Below, in pieces: positions 25,751 through 34,379 of a stretch of 64,000 nucleotides of DNA (positions are counted from its first letter, which is position 1; the number at the start of each line of letters is the position of its first letter). The notes under the pieces are model-generated. The model made no database searches. It saw nothing but the letters and a program-made list of their open reading frames with translations, and was not told the DNA's origin. The stretch is from Methylobacterium sp. 77 (GTDB lineage: Bacteria; Pseudomonadota; Alphaproteobacteria; Rhizobiales; Beijerinckiaceae). The position numbers and the translations under genes are program-made. The stretch is from contig NZ_KB910516.1 of assembly GCF_000372825.1 (NCBI RefSeq), positions 3,143,825 through 3,207,824 on the forward strand, written 5' to 3'.

Positions 25751-27340
25751 ATGGCGATCGTTGCAGATGTCGACGTCTTCATCATGGGCTCGGGCGGGGC
25801 GGGCTTGGCCTGTGGCGCGCGGCTTCGCAAGTTCGGCCTGTCCGTCGCGATGGCGGACGAGGCGCAGTGGCCGGGCGGCCTGCTGACTGGCGGTCTCGGC
25901 CTGCCGGATTATGTCGGCGTCGGCCCGAGCTCCGACACCCTGAGCGGCGTCGGGCGGCAGTTCTTCTACGATTGCGAGACGGCTGCCATCGCCGACGGCG
26001 CGGTCGTGGGCACGCCGGCCGACAGCACCACCACGCCGCCGACCGCCGAGGTCCGCGGTTACGGCCGGTATCAGGATCTGCCGCGCCGCTACCTGCCGGA
26101 ATGGGGGCGATATGCCCGCGACCGGATGCTGACCGGCATCCAGACCTTCTGGGACATCGAGATCGTCGACTTCCAGATCGACCAGTTCACGAAGCTCGGC
26201 GGCGTCGTCACGTTCGCGGACGGGCGTCAGGTCCGCGCCAAGCAGTTCGCCTCGGCCTCCTACAGTGCGGAGCTCGGGCGGGCCGCCAGGGTCCCCTACA
26301 CCTTTGGCCGCTCAGAGAACCGGGCGACCTTCAATGAGGTGCTGGCCGGCGCCTACAGCAACAACCGCAACACGGTGGCGGCAGCCGTGCTGAACGCCAA
26401 GGGCGACATCGTCCGCGAAAACCAGGGCTACACCATCGTCGGCGAAGGCATCGGTGACCTTCGGACCATGGCCTACAACTGGCGCTCGACCTTTTCCCAG
26501 CATCCGCAGCGCCTGCCGCTCCAGGCTCCAACCCGCCCCGATGGCCTGCCCTTTCGCGAGGCCGATTTCGAGGATTGGATCAACGAGCGCGGCAGCAAAT
26601 ACACCACGATCGAGGGCATCACCTCGGGCCAATACGTCGATGCCTACTGCATCACGACGAACGGTGGCTCGCAGTGGGGATCTCCGAGAGACTACACCCG
26701 CTGCAAGACGAAGGCGCAGCGTCGCGCATTTTGGGCGTGGCACTACTACTACACCGCCGGCTGGTACTACCTCGCGCAGACCTCGTCTCGGGTGAACCCG
26801 GCCCTCAAGGCGAACATGGCGACCTGGGGCCTGCCTCATAACCACAACGTCACCGAGTTCTACGGGCAGCGCGGCTGGTCCGCGCATCTCTACGTCCGGA
26901 CCAGCCACCGGATGCGGGCGGCGGGTGTCGTTTCCTTCGAGAATATCGGCCGGTCGGCCGTCGGCACGGTCCTCGAACCGATGGGGCGCGGCGGCTACCA
27001 TGCCGACAGCCACGCCAAGTGCCATGCGACCATCCCCGGCGGCGGATACACCCAAGACGGGGACATGATCGACGACGTCCAGGACGGTCGGACGTACTGG
27101 AACCTGCCGTTCGCCGCGCTCAAGCCGCCGCCCGGCATCATCCGGAACATGCTGGAAATCGGGTGCCCTGCGGTTACCGAGACGGTCATGTGCTCGCTTC
27201 GGATGGAGCCGACCTGGATGTCGATCGGCGAGGCCGGCGCCATCGCGTTCTACGTCGCGGTCCGCGACGGCATCCCGGTCTCCGAGGTGCCGTATGCCAA
27301 GATCAAAGCCATCGTCGATAGCCTGGGGTTGAAGGTATGA
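25751..27340 (+). CDS. FAD-dependent oxidoreductase encoded in the tail operon
   Basis: A 529-residue protein of the FAD-dependent oxidoreductase type (PF12831-like). It has a Rossmann dinucleotide-binding motif GSGGAG (13-18) with an acidic residue after the second strand, the WPGGLLTGGLG segment (38-48), and a C-terminal FAD-contact region GEAGAIAFYVAVRDG. The middle (about 270-400) is rich in W/Y/H and unfamiliar. It starts 3 bases after the fibre stop and overlaps the next gene by ATGA, so it is cotranscribed with the tail. No signal peptide or membrane segment. Substrate unknown; a virion-borne enzyme or a fold reused as a structural protein are both possible. Confidence 0.75.
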   Translation: MAIVADVDVFIMGSGGAGLACGARLRKFGLSVAMADEAQWPGGLLTGGLGLPDYVGVGPSSDTLSGVGRQFFYDCETAAIADGAVVGTPADSTTTPPTAEVRGYGRYQDLPRRYLPEWGRYARDRMLTGIQTFWDIEIVDFQIDQFTKLGGVVTFADGRQVRAKQFASASYSAELGRAARVPYTFGRSENRATFNEVLAGAYSNNRNTVAAAVLNAKGDIVRENQGYTIVGEGIGDLRTMAYNWRSTFSQHPQRLPLQAPTRPDGLPFREADFEDWINERGSKYTTIEGITSGQYVDAYCITTNGGSQWGSPRDYTRCKTKAQRRAFWAWHYYYTAGWYYLAQTSSRVNPALKANMATWGLPHNHNVTEFYGQRGWSAHLYVRTSHRMRAAGVVSFENIGRSAVGTVLEPMGRGGYHADSHAKCHATIPGGGYTQDGDMIDDVQDGRTYWNLPFAALKPPPGIIRNMLEIGCPAVTETVMCSLRMEPTWMSIGEAGAIAFYVAVRDGIPVSEVPYAKIKAIVDSLGLKV

Positions 27341-27906
27341 GCGGCATATTCGCAGGCTTCGGCAGCGCGGGCGGCGGTGGCGGCGTCATCTCCGTCCCCG
27401 GCCGGGGCGTCGTGTTCCAGCTGGGCGGCACCAAGGACAACCCGCTCCTCATGGGCCTGCCGATCCACGGCCGGGGTGGCATCCGCATCGAGAACAACGA
27501 CGGCGTCGACGGCCCGCTGACGATCTGGAACATGCCGGACGGCGTGCTGATGACCGCCGAGGGCGTCGACTGTTCGGCCACGACCGAGATCGAGCTCGGT
27601 ATGGCGACGCAGGACGGCCAGGACACCTACATCATCGACACGGTGACGTTCTGGGGGGCGACCTCGGCCCCAACCGTCTTGCGGGGCAGCGTCTATTCCG
27701 GATCGGGCGTGAACAGCACGCTCCTCGTCCCGGCCACGCAGAGCTTCGCGGCTCTGACGTCGAGTGACGTGGTCCTCGACGTGCCGGTCCAGGTGAAACG
27801 TGCGGCCCGCTACGGCCGCCTGCTGTGGAAGCCATCCGTGACCGAGAACATCAGGATCAACATCGCCGTCTATCGGCGGCTGCTGCGGCAGGTCGAAGTG
27901 TTCTGA
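27337..27906 (+). CDS. Glycine-rich late protein, last gene of the tail operon
   Basis: A 189-residue protein starting at the ATGA overlap with the FAD protein. The N-terminus is Gly-rich (GFGSAGGGGGVISVPG), followed by a beta-rich body and a basic C-terminus (RRLLRQVEVF). No family recognised. Coupling to the oxidoreductase gene suggests the two products act together, for example as a tail appendage or partner. Confidence 0.6.
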   Translation: MSGIFAGFGSAGGGGGVISVPGRGVVFQLGGTKDNPLLMGLPIHGRGGIRIENNDGVDGPLTIWNMPDGVLMTAEGVDCSATTEIELGMATQDGQDTYIIDTVTFWGATSAPTVLRGSVYSGSGVNSTLLVPATQSFAALTSSDVVLDVPVQVKRAARYGRLLWKPSVTENIRINIAVYRRLLRQVEVF

Positions 27907-27949
27907 TCTGCGACCCCGTCGGACCCTCACGGGCTGACAGCAGGATTTC

Positions 27950-28411
27950 GCTGCGAGCTAGTTGTCAAAATCTAACGTTTGGTACCCATCGCTGAATGTC
28001 CGAGAAGGGCGGGGAGCGGACCCTGGCCGTCAAGCCCGAAGCGGACGTACTGCTGCCGACTCAGCTTTGCCGTAGCTGCCGGTCCTTGCCGTCCTCGGAA
28101 GCGGACGTTCGCGTGTTGGACGTTAAGAAACATCGCGGTTCTCATCATCGCGTTCTTGCCTCGGCAAGCCCAGAAATGGTCTACCCGCCTCCAATAAGAA
28201 ATAACTGGTCGATTTAATCCCTAACCACTGCGAAATTTATGTAGTAATTTTGCAGCAGTCTAAATAGCAACATTTAGAAATGTCACAACTAAGGCCACTA
28301 TCAATAGTTACTCATTCTTATGATCTCGACCTGAAACCTTTATGGTTAACCATGCGTATAAGCGTCGCCGCAAACCCGTGAGCCGCACGTGCATCTCAGG
28401 CTGCGAGCTAG
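27950..28411 (+). repeat. 12-base direct repeat GCTGCGAGCTAG flanking the pre-RTX segment
   Basis: GCTGCGAGCTAG occurs at 27950-27961, just after the last tail gene, and again at 28400-28411, just before the RTX start. The copies are identical and bracket 438 bases. They may mark a junction where the RTX cargo was joined to the phage. Confidence 0.5.
28005..28060 (+). repeat. Dispersed GC-rich repeat, copy A
   Basis: A 56-base segment matches 56300-56355 at 52 of 56 positions by hand alignment, with weaker similarity continuing on the right. One copy lies in the prophage and the other in core chromosome, so it is a host-genome interspersed repeat. Confidence 0.65.
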
Positions 28412-28423
28412 GGAGACGACGAA

Positions 28424-30670
28424 ATGGCTACGATCAATGGCGATAACGGCGACAATTTCCTGACCGGCACCGAAGAAGAAGACACCATCAATGGCCTCGG
28501 CGGCAATGACACCATCGACTCAGTCGATCGTCCTGCCAATATTTTCGCAGGATCAATCAATCCGGTCCGTGATATCGTTCGCGCCGGATCTGGCGACGAC
28601 ACGGTTACTGGCGGCAAGCTCGATCGGCTGGTCGGCGGCGAAGGCAATGATTTTCTGTCGGTGAATTTCAATTTCAACGGACCAGTTGTCGGCTCGGCGA
28701 CCCCGATCAAGTTGACGCTTGATGAGAATGGGACGGGCAGGGCATCCGATGGCACCGTGATCTATGGCTTTGAGTCGGTGAACTTCAACCTGTCCGATAC
28801 CGGTGACAATGTCGTCGATACTGGCAATGTCCGGGCGCAGCTGACGGGTGGAAACGGAAACGACACGCTCACCACCGGATCGGCGGACGATGTCGTCTTT
28901 GGCGGCGGCGGTAACAATGTGATCTCGACAGGTGGCGGCAACGATACGATCAGCGGCGGCTCCGGGATCGACACCGTCTTTGGCGGCGGCGGCGACGACA
29001 CTTTCGGCGTCAACGTCTACACTGACGGCAGTGACCAGGTGAATCTCGGCGACGGCAACGACACCGTCCGGTTCGACCGCTTCGACGGCGGTACCGGTAA
29101 CGTTCGCCTGACTTTCACCTCGGCCGAGGTGGGCAATGGCAACACCAACGATGCCGGCAGCTTGACCAACCAGGATGGCGGCTTCGCCGTCCGCGTCCAG
29201 GCGGAGGATGCTGACGGCAATCTGACCGGGCCCGTCTCCCGCTACGACGATGAGGGGATCACCTTCGTCGCCGGGACGCAGGGCATCACTTTCGACGTAC
29301 GCGACCTCGTCTCGGGCACTCAGCGCGGCAATACGTTCGAGGGTGTGGTTCTGGGGACCGGCGGTGACGACGCGCTGACGTTCTTCCCGCCTTTCCGCGC
29401 CGGGCAGGACTTCTACTACAACGCGGGTCAGGGCAACGACACGATCTTGGCCGGAACCGGCAACGACTTCCTCGTCGGCGGTGCCGGTAACGACACCATG
29501 ATCGGTGGCCTCGGCAATGACAGCTACATCGTCGATTCCCTCGGTGACACGGTGGTCGAAGGCGCTGACGCAGGTACCGACACCGTTCTGTCCTCGATCA
29601 CCTACTCCCTGTCCGACACCGTCGAAAACCTCACCCTCACAGGCTCCGGCGCCATAGATGGAACCGGCAACGCCCTCGATAACAGCATCACAGGCAATAT
29701 CGGTGACAACCGTCTTGCTGGCAGAGAAGGAAATGACCTGATCACGGCTGGTGCTGGTAACGATCTCCTCATCGGCGGCGACGGCGACGACGTTATGACC
29801 GGTGGTGCCGGCGATGACATGTACTTTGTGGGTTCAGCAGGTGATCAGGTCAACGAAGGTGTCGGCGAAGGGAACGATACCGTTCGCTCGGCGGTCGATT
29901 ACGCTCTTGGCGCCAACATCGAGAACGTCTTTCTCCTTGGATCCGACGACATCAACGCCACTGGCAACGAAGGCGACAACAGCCTCATCGGCAATAGCGG
30001 TAACAACCGTCTCGATGGTGGGGCCGGGGCTGACCGCCTTAACGCTGGCGATGGCGATGATGTCCTCGTTGGTGGAACCGGCGCCGATGTCATGCGCGGC
30101 GGAAACGGCGACGACACCTATGTCATCGACGATGCAGGTGATCAGGCCATCGAACAGTCGGGCCAAGGCTTCGACACCGTTCGATCCAGCGTCAGCTACA
30201 CGATGGAAACCAACATTGAAAAGCTGGTGCTCAATGGCTCCGAAGACCTAACCGCCAGCGGAAATGCTGGCCGGAATCAAATCTACGGCAATGCCGGCGA
30301 CAACGTGATCTACGGCGATGACGGCCGCGATCTCCTCTACGGCCGTGATGGTGCCGACACCTTCGTGTTCAAGGCTATCACTGATAGCGACATCGAAGTT
30401 GCTGGACGCGATATCATCAAGGACTTCGACTTCGCCGCAGGTGATCGTATTGACCTCAGCGGGATCGATGCGGACTTCGGACAGGCCGGCGACCAGGGCT
30501 TCCAGTTCATTGGAACGGACGCCTTCTCCGGTCAGGCAGGCGAACTGCGGACGAAGTTCGGTGGGGGTAACACCCTCGTACAAGGCGATACCAATGGAGA
30601 TGGCACGGCTGACTTCGCCGTTCTCCTCCAGGGCCATCAGACCTTGGATAACGGGTCATTCGTCGTCTGA
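28424..30670 (+). CDS. RTX calcium-binding protein, prophage cargo
   Basis: A 748-residue secreted protein without a Sec signal. It is built of GGxGxDxx nonapeptide repeats (several blocks from residue 5 on) and three tandem ~98-residue modules beginning near residues 363, 461 and 560 (pattern GxDxYxVDxxGD, then DTVxSSxxYxL). The C-terminus resembles M10-peptidase C-terminal domains (DTFVFKAI to the final FVV), as expected of type I secretion substrates. Nothing catalytic is visible, so a Ca-dependent surface or adhesive role is likely. A strong terminator follows at 30691, indicating an independent transcription unit. Confidence 0.8.
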   Translation: MATINGDNGDNFLTGTEEEDTINGLGGNDTIDSVDRPANIFAGSINPVRDIVRAGSGDDTVTGGKLDRLVGGEGNDFLSVNFNFNGPVVGSATPIKLTLDENGTGRASDGTVIYGFESVNFNLSDTGDNVVDTGNVRAQLTGGNGNDTLTTGSADDVVFGGGGNNVISTGGGNDTISGGSGIDTVFGGGGDDTFGVNVYTDGSDQVNLGDGNDTVRFDRFDGGTGNVRLTFTSAEVGNGNTNDAGSLTNQDGGFAVRVQAEDADGNLTGPVSRYDDEGITFVAGTQGITFDVRDLVSGTQRGNTFEGVVLGTGGDDALTFFPPFRAGQDFYYNAGQGNDTILAGTGNDFLVGGAGNDTMIGGLGNDSYIVDSLGDTVVEGADAGTDTVLSSITYSLSDTVENLTLTGSGAIDGTGNALDNSITGNIGDNRLAGREGNDLITAGAGNDLLIGGDGDDVMTGGAGDDMYFVGSAGDQVNEGVGEGNDTVRSAVDYALGANIENVFLLGSDDINATGNEGDNSLIGNSGNNRLDGGAGADRLNAGDGDDVLVGGTGADVMRGGNGDDTYVIDDAGDQAIEQSGQGFDTVRSSVSYTMETNIEKLVLNGSEDLTASGNAGRNQIYGNAGDNVIYGDDGRDLLYGRDGADTFVFKAITDSDIEVAGRDIIKDFDFAAGDRIDLSGIDADFGQAGDQGFQFIGTDAFSGQAGELRTKFGGGNTLVQGDTNGDGTADFAVLLQGHQTLDNGSFVV

Positions 30671-30690
30671 CGTTCACCTACATCCTCAGA

Positions 30691-30720
30691 GGGGCTGTCT
30701 GACGGCAGCCCCTTTTTTTA
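30691..30720 (+). terminator. Rho-independent terminator after RTX gene
   Basis: Stem GGGGCTG (30691-30697) pairs with CAGCCCC (30706-30712) around an 8-base loop and is followed by seven T. Confidence 0.85.
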
Positions 30721-31056
30721 TTTCCGCTAAACGACCGAAAGCCTGACAGGTTGGCTAGGTATCGTGCGGTTTGCCTGCCCTGGGCAGCTCGCGCCTGGAA
30801 ACCCTGTCTGGTTCTCAAAGATCAGGAATATGTTTGTGACGGTACGCTCCGACTGCGCATCGTGAGGGACCGTTCGGGGTCCACACCGGGCGAACGCTAA
30901 CGTCCGCTTTGCCAATGATCGGCACGAAACCGGACACGCAGAAAACCACCCAACCCGGACGTTGGCCTCTGCCTCAACAGCTTTGGAGCGGACCTTCCGA
31001 GGGTCGGCAAGGGGTCGTGTGCGGACGGTATCAAAAGTCAGATTTCTAACTTTAGC
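30721..31056 (+). other. 336-base gap holding a dispersed repeat
   Basis: A second type of interspersed repeat lies at about 30901-30965: CGTCCGCTT, then some 30 variable bases, then GCAGAAA-N-CCACCCA-N-CCCGG. It resembles 60659-60723. A degenerate GC-rich palindromic region surrounds it. No gene seen. Confidence 0.45.
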
Positions 31057-31245
31057 TCAGAACCGCATCGGTGCTCGCCGCACCTTCTCTGCCTTCAACA
31101 TCTCGGGCCAGTAGCCTGCCCATTCGATGAGCGCGAGAGCCAACGCGACAGAGATGACGACAACGGCAACGATGGCCTCGGTCTTCGTCCAGCGCCGCCG
31201 TGTCCATCGGCTCAAGATGATCGTCAGTCGTAGAAGCTGATCCAT
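31057..31245 (-). CDS. Small single-pass membrane protein (62 aa)
   Basis: A 62-residue frame opposite the endolysin: basic N-terminus (SRWTRRRWTKTEA), one hydrophobic helix (about 23-42, AIVAVVVISVALALALIEW) and a short charged tail. The layout is that of a small inner-membrane protein. Unrecognised; it could be a lysis-associated or superinfection-type protein, or a chance frame. Confidence 0.45.
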   Translation of the reverse strand: MDQLLRLTIILSRWTRRRWTKTEAIVAVVVISVALALALIEWAGYWPEMLKAEKVRRAPMRF

Positions 31246-31313
31246 CCGGACGGCTTACCATCCCCGTACCGGCCGGTCGCCGCGCAACTCCCCACAATCG
31301 AGAGAAGAGACCC

Positions 31314-32012
31314 ATGACCGTCGCTGATATTCAGCGCGCTCTCTTGGCGCGCGGCTATGACCTCGGGCCTTCCGGCGCCGATGGTGACGCCGGGCCGAAG
31401 ACGATCGCAGCCGTGACCGCCTTCCAACGCGCCGCCGGACTCATCGCCGACGGCATCGCCGGACCGCTCACCATCAAGGCTCTTGGCAACGTCGACGTGA
31501 CCGCGAAGAAGGCCGAACCCGACCAGCCGGCATGGCTTACCCTGGCGGCCGACGAGGTCGGAACCGTCGAAGGCATCGGAAAGGCGAACAACCCGAAGGT
31601 GGTCCGCTACTTCGCGGACGCGGGCTTCGCCGGCATCAAGGATGATGCTGTGGCGTGGTGCGCTGCCCTGGTCGGTGCGATGCTCCAGCGCGCCGGCCGG
31701 AAGCCGTCAGGCAGCCTCGCCGCACGATCCTACGAGTCCTGGGGCGTTGGCCTCAAGGGCCCCGTCCTCGGCTGCATCGCCACAAAGAAGCGCGGCAACT
31801 CCTCATGGCAGGGGCACGTCGGCTTCGTGGTCGGCGCCAACAAGGATCAGGTCTTCCTGCTCGGCGGCAACCAGGGCGACAAGGTCTCGGTGGCAGCGTT
31901 CAAGCGCTCCGAGTTCACGTCCTTCCGCTGGCCGGCCGACGTGCCGATCCCGACCTCGTCCGTCCTGCCCTCGACCATCGCCGGGGCACGCTCCGGCGTG
32001 AGCGAAGCCTGA
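31314..32012 (+). CDS. Endolysin: peptidoglycan-binding domain plus TIGR02594-type CHAP-like domain
   Basis: A 232-residue protein. Residues 1-57 form a PG_binding_1 domain (IQRALLARGYDLGPSGADG, with TIKALG). Residues 75-200 match the TIGR02594 family, with Cys116 in AVAWCAALVG and His168 in WQGHVGFVVG as probable catalytic residues. It should cleave peptide bonds in the cell wall at lysis. There is no signal peptide, so release would need a holin. GAGA precedes the ATG. Confidence 0.8.
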   Translation: MTVADIQRALLARGYDLGPSGADGDAGPKTIAAVTAFQRAAGLIADGIAGPLTIKALGNVDVTAKKAEPDQPAWLTLAADEVGTVEGIGKANNPKVVRYFADAGFAGIKDDAVAWCAALVGAMLQRAGRKPSGSLAARSYESWGVGLKGPVLGCIATKKRGNSSWQGHVGFVVGANKDQVFLLGGNQGDKVSVAAFKRSEFTSFRWPADVPIPTSSVLPSTIAGARSGVSEA

Positions 32013-32196
32013 TAGGCGCGCGCGGCATACTCCGAACCATAGAAGGCGGGCGCGTCGGATTTTACCGTCCCGGCTGTAACGAGATGCGCGTGGTCGCCGT
32101 CGATTCGAGCAATTAGATGTCGAACGGGGCCAAGTGGGGGCTTCAACGGCAACTATGCCCGCCCGACCTTCACGCCTATCCACTGCGAGTATCTAC

Positions 32197-33315
32197 CTAG
32201 CGATTTATAAGCTGTCTTGAACTAAAAAGCTGTTCGCTAAGTCTTTTCCGAATAGGAAGATCATATAAATAGAATATCAGTAAGGATAATGCCGATATTA
32301 TGCATGTTAATAATATTGAAATGATGATATTAACCGCTTCGGATAGTGCAAAATGGCGAATGATAACACTAAATCCTCTGACTATCGGGTAGTGAATGCA
32401 ATACAACGGATAAGATAAATCGCCACTCACAGAAGCAAGTTCTTTATTTGCCTCATTCGCATGATTTGCGCCTAAATATACAATAAGTGGAAATATAAAT
32501 GCAATTGAAACGAGATCGAAAGTTGCGCTTAAAGTCGTGTTTTCAATTTTGGGAATTATGAATATGCAGATTATCAATATCGCACTTACCGGCCATTTTG
32601 TTGGTTTGATTTTAAAATTAATGTAATTCAGTAGGCCGCCAATGAAGAAAGAAAAGAATACTCGCGGAAACGCGAGTAGAAAAAATTCAATATGAGGGCC
32701 AAAGTGGACGCTGCCTGTAATTAATGACGCATGGATTAATAGAATTAATGATAGAACGCATACTGACATCATAATCGACTTACAAAAGCGAAGTCGAGCA
32801 ATCAAAGCAAATACAATATTTGCGAAAAATTCAAAAAACAAAGACCAAACAGGCCCATTAAGGGGATATGTTGTTTCTTCTAGGCTAGTTTTATACAATG
32901 TCGGAAGTAAAAACGAACTCATTATCAATACAATAACTATATTTATTACATGCTCTAGGATGCTATAGGTTCCCGGCCTAAATAAATCTGTGAACGCAGC
33001 AATAAGATTTCCTAGTAATATAAGCGGCATTAGTCTTACAAGGCGCCTGACAATAAACTGGCCTGTAGTAATCTTCATCGATAAAAATTTATGAAAGTAA
33101 GATCGAAATATGACATAGCCGCTGAGGCAGAAAAAGAAATCTACAGCCAAATATCCATGGTACATTAAGCCGGCGTAATTGATTCGACTAGAAAAATGAT
33201 ATATTACGACAGCTATAGCCGCAATACCCCGCAATAAATCAAGTGTTTGAAAATGCTGCCCTTGCTCGTCTTGAATACCAAGACTTTTTTGATTTGATAT
33301 TGTATCAGAGAGCAT
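32197..33315 (-). CDS. Acyltransferase 3 family membrane protein (OafA-like)
   Basis: A 372-residue integral membrane O-acyltransferase. The N-terminal TLDLLRGIAAIAVVIYHFSSR motif (cited in part) carries the conserved Arg and His; FFFCLSGYVIF follows, with about ten hydrophobic helices. Such proteins O-acetylate LPS, capsule or exopolysaccharide. The gene is strikingly AT-rich with codon use unlike all neighbours, and lies reversed to the phage operons, so it is almost certainly acquired lysogenic-conversion cargo that could alter the phage receptor. ATG 33315 has GAGGGG eight bases upstream and is preferred over the TTG at 33372. Confidence 0.85.
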   Translation of the reverse strand: MLSDTISNQKSLGIQDEQGQHFQTLDLLRGIAAIAVVIYHFSSRINYAGLMYHGYLAVDFFFCLSGYVIFRSYFHKFLSMKITTGQFIVRRLVRLMPLILLGNLIAAFTDLFRPGTYSILEHVINIVIVLIMSSFLLPTLYKTSLEETTYPLNGPVWSLFFEFFANIVFALIARLRFCKSIMMSVCVLSLILLIHASLITGSVHFGPHIEFFLLAFPRVFFSFFIGGLLNYINFKIKPTKWPVSAILIICIFIIPKIENTTLSATFDLVSIAFIFPLIVYLGANHANEANKELASVSGDLSYPLYCIHYPIVRGFSVIIRHFALSEAVNIIISILLTCIISALSLLIFYLYDLPIRKRLSEQLFSSRQLINR

Positions 33316-33670
33316 TTGATGCACCCCTCGTACTACGTAGGAAGCCGTGACAGTGTAAGGTTCCACAGACAAGGCGCCCTGATTAAACTTTAATTTATGT
33401 CAGACTTGGATAATGATCAAAAGGTCAAATTTTATGCATAATATCGTGTTTTTGATTATTTCGTGACCGGTGGTATTGCGATTTCTACAATGTACAAAAC
33501 AATCCATTCGTTCATTCATTTGAATTTAATCGACCTTTAACTGTGGGACAGGCAGCTGAGATTCGGCTTGTCCAATCTAATCCGCTGCCGGAGCCGACCG
33601 TCGTGGCGTCTCCTTCATGGGGCTCTCGGCTCGCGTCGTCGCTGATGCGGCCCTGGTTCGGGTGAGGAGA
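33316..33670 (-). other. 355-base AT-rich upstream region of the acyltransferase
   Basis: The part nearest the acyltransferase is strongly AT-rich and holds a sigma70-like promoter (33392-33420). The composition returns to GC-rich at about 33,550, marking the right edge of the acquired segment. No gene seen. Confidence 0.5.
33392..33420 (-). promoter_or_regulatory. Candidate sigma70-type promoter of the acyltransferase
   Basis: On the minus strand TTGATC (-35-like) and TAAATT (-10-like) are separated by exactly 17 bases, about 75 bases before the chosen ATG. AT-rich sequence yields such matches easily, so support is moderate. Confidence 0.4.
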
Positions 33671-33790
33671 TCAGATCGCCAAGCCACGCCCGAAGTACCC
33701 GAGGGCGAGCAGGCCGGCGACTAGCAGGAACAGGATGTAGAACTTCACGCCGAAGATCTGACGCGTCCACCAAACGCCTTCAGGGGTCAT
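33671..33790 (-). CDS. Very small membrane protein (39 aa)
   Basis: A 39-residue frame (MTPEGVWWTRQIFGVKFYIL, then LFLLVAGLLALGYFGRG) with one membrane helix. A strong ribosome-binding site (GGGAGG, 7 bases before ATG) decides this start over longer open frame upstream. It points away from the adjacent membrane cassette. Function unknown. Confidence 0.5.
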   Translation of the reverse strand: MTPEGVWWTRQIFGVKFYILFLLVAGLLALGYFGRGLAI

Positions 33791-33855
33791 TGCAGGCCCT
33801 CCCAGAATTCCGAGCCCGGCGGCACCGGCGCATCTGATCCGTGAAAGACCATAGC

Positions 33856-34359
33856 ATGACCCGCATCCTTCTCGCGGCGCTGGCGCTCGCCTGTGCTGTC
33901 TCTGCCGCATTCGCTCAGACCCCGTCTCCGACCGTCCTCCCGATCCAGTGGGGCGACATGGCCAACGGTCTGTTCAAGGTCGCAGTGGAGGCCCTGTATC
34001 CGGTCGTGCTTGCTGCCGTGGCCTACGCTACCGGCAAGCTGCCCTGGTGGGTTTCCATGTGGCTGACCACGAAGCGGATCGACCGCGCGCTCCAGACCGG
34101 TGCCGACTACGCGCTGAACGCGGTGGCAGGTGCTACGGCCGGCAAGGCGCTCAATGTCGACGTCAGTTACACCGTCCTGAAGGTCGCTCTAGAGCGAATC
34201 CTCGGCTCGACCCCCGCGTGGCTCATCAAGGAGATGGGCGGCGCAAAGGGCATCTCCGAGCGCCTGTTCCGCGTCTTCAAGTTCGATGAGACGGTGTCGG
34301 ACAAGAACACTCTAACGCCGCTCGTCAATGCGCTGCCGTCCCTCCCGTTCGTGAAGTGA
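33856..34359 (+). CDS. Signal-peptide-bearing phage protein, lysis/membrane cassette gene 1
   Basis: A 167-residue protein with a signal peptide ending in AFAQ (about residue 21), a hydrophobic segment (EALYPVVLAAVAYATG) and a soluble helical remainder containing LKVALERILGSTPAWLIKEMGG. Resembles unannotated proteins next to phage endolysins. May belong to the lysis or membrane-remodelling machinery. ATG 33856 starts the signal peptide; GTG 33841 adds five residues. Confidence 0.5.
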   Translation: MTRILLAALALACAVSAAFAQTPSPTVLPIQWGDMANGLFKVAVEALYPVVLAAVAYATGKLPWWVSMWLTTKRIDRALQTGADYALNAVAGATAGKALNVDVSYTVLKVALERILGSTPAWLIKEMGGAKGISERLFRVFKFDETVSDKNTLTPLVNALPSLPFVK

Positions 34360-34379
34360 GGTCGGCCGGAGGCGTCGCA

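Larger units (their letters stand above)
27907..28423 (+). other. 517-base gap between tail operon and RTX gene
   Basis: Contains one copy of a dispersed GC-rich repeat (28005-28060) and, from about 28,200, a markedly AT-rich stretch that probably holds the promoter of the RTX gene. A 12-base direct repeat brackets most of the gap. No convincing terminator or gene; short open frames at 27,979-28,217 fall inside the repeat. Confidence 0.5.

Noticed and set aside
27979..28217. Short open frames of about 72 codons after the tail operon
   Set aside because: They read through a dispersed repeat; similar frames appear at copy B, as expected of repeat-derived open frames.
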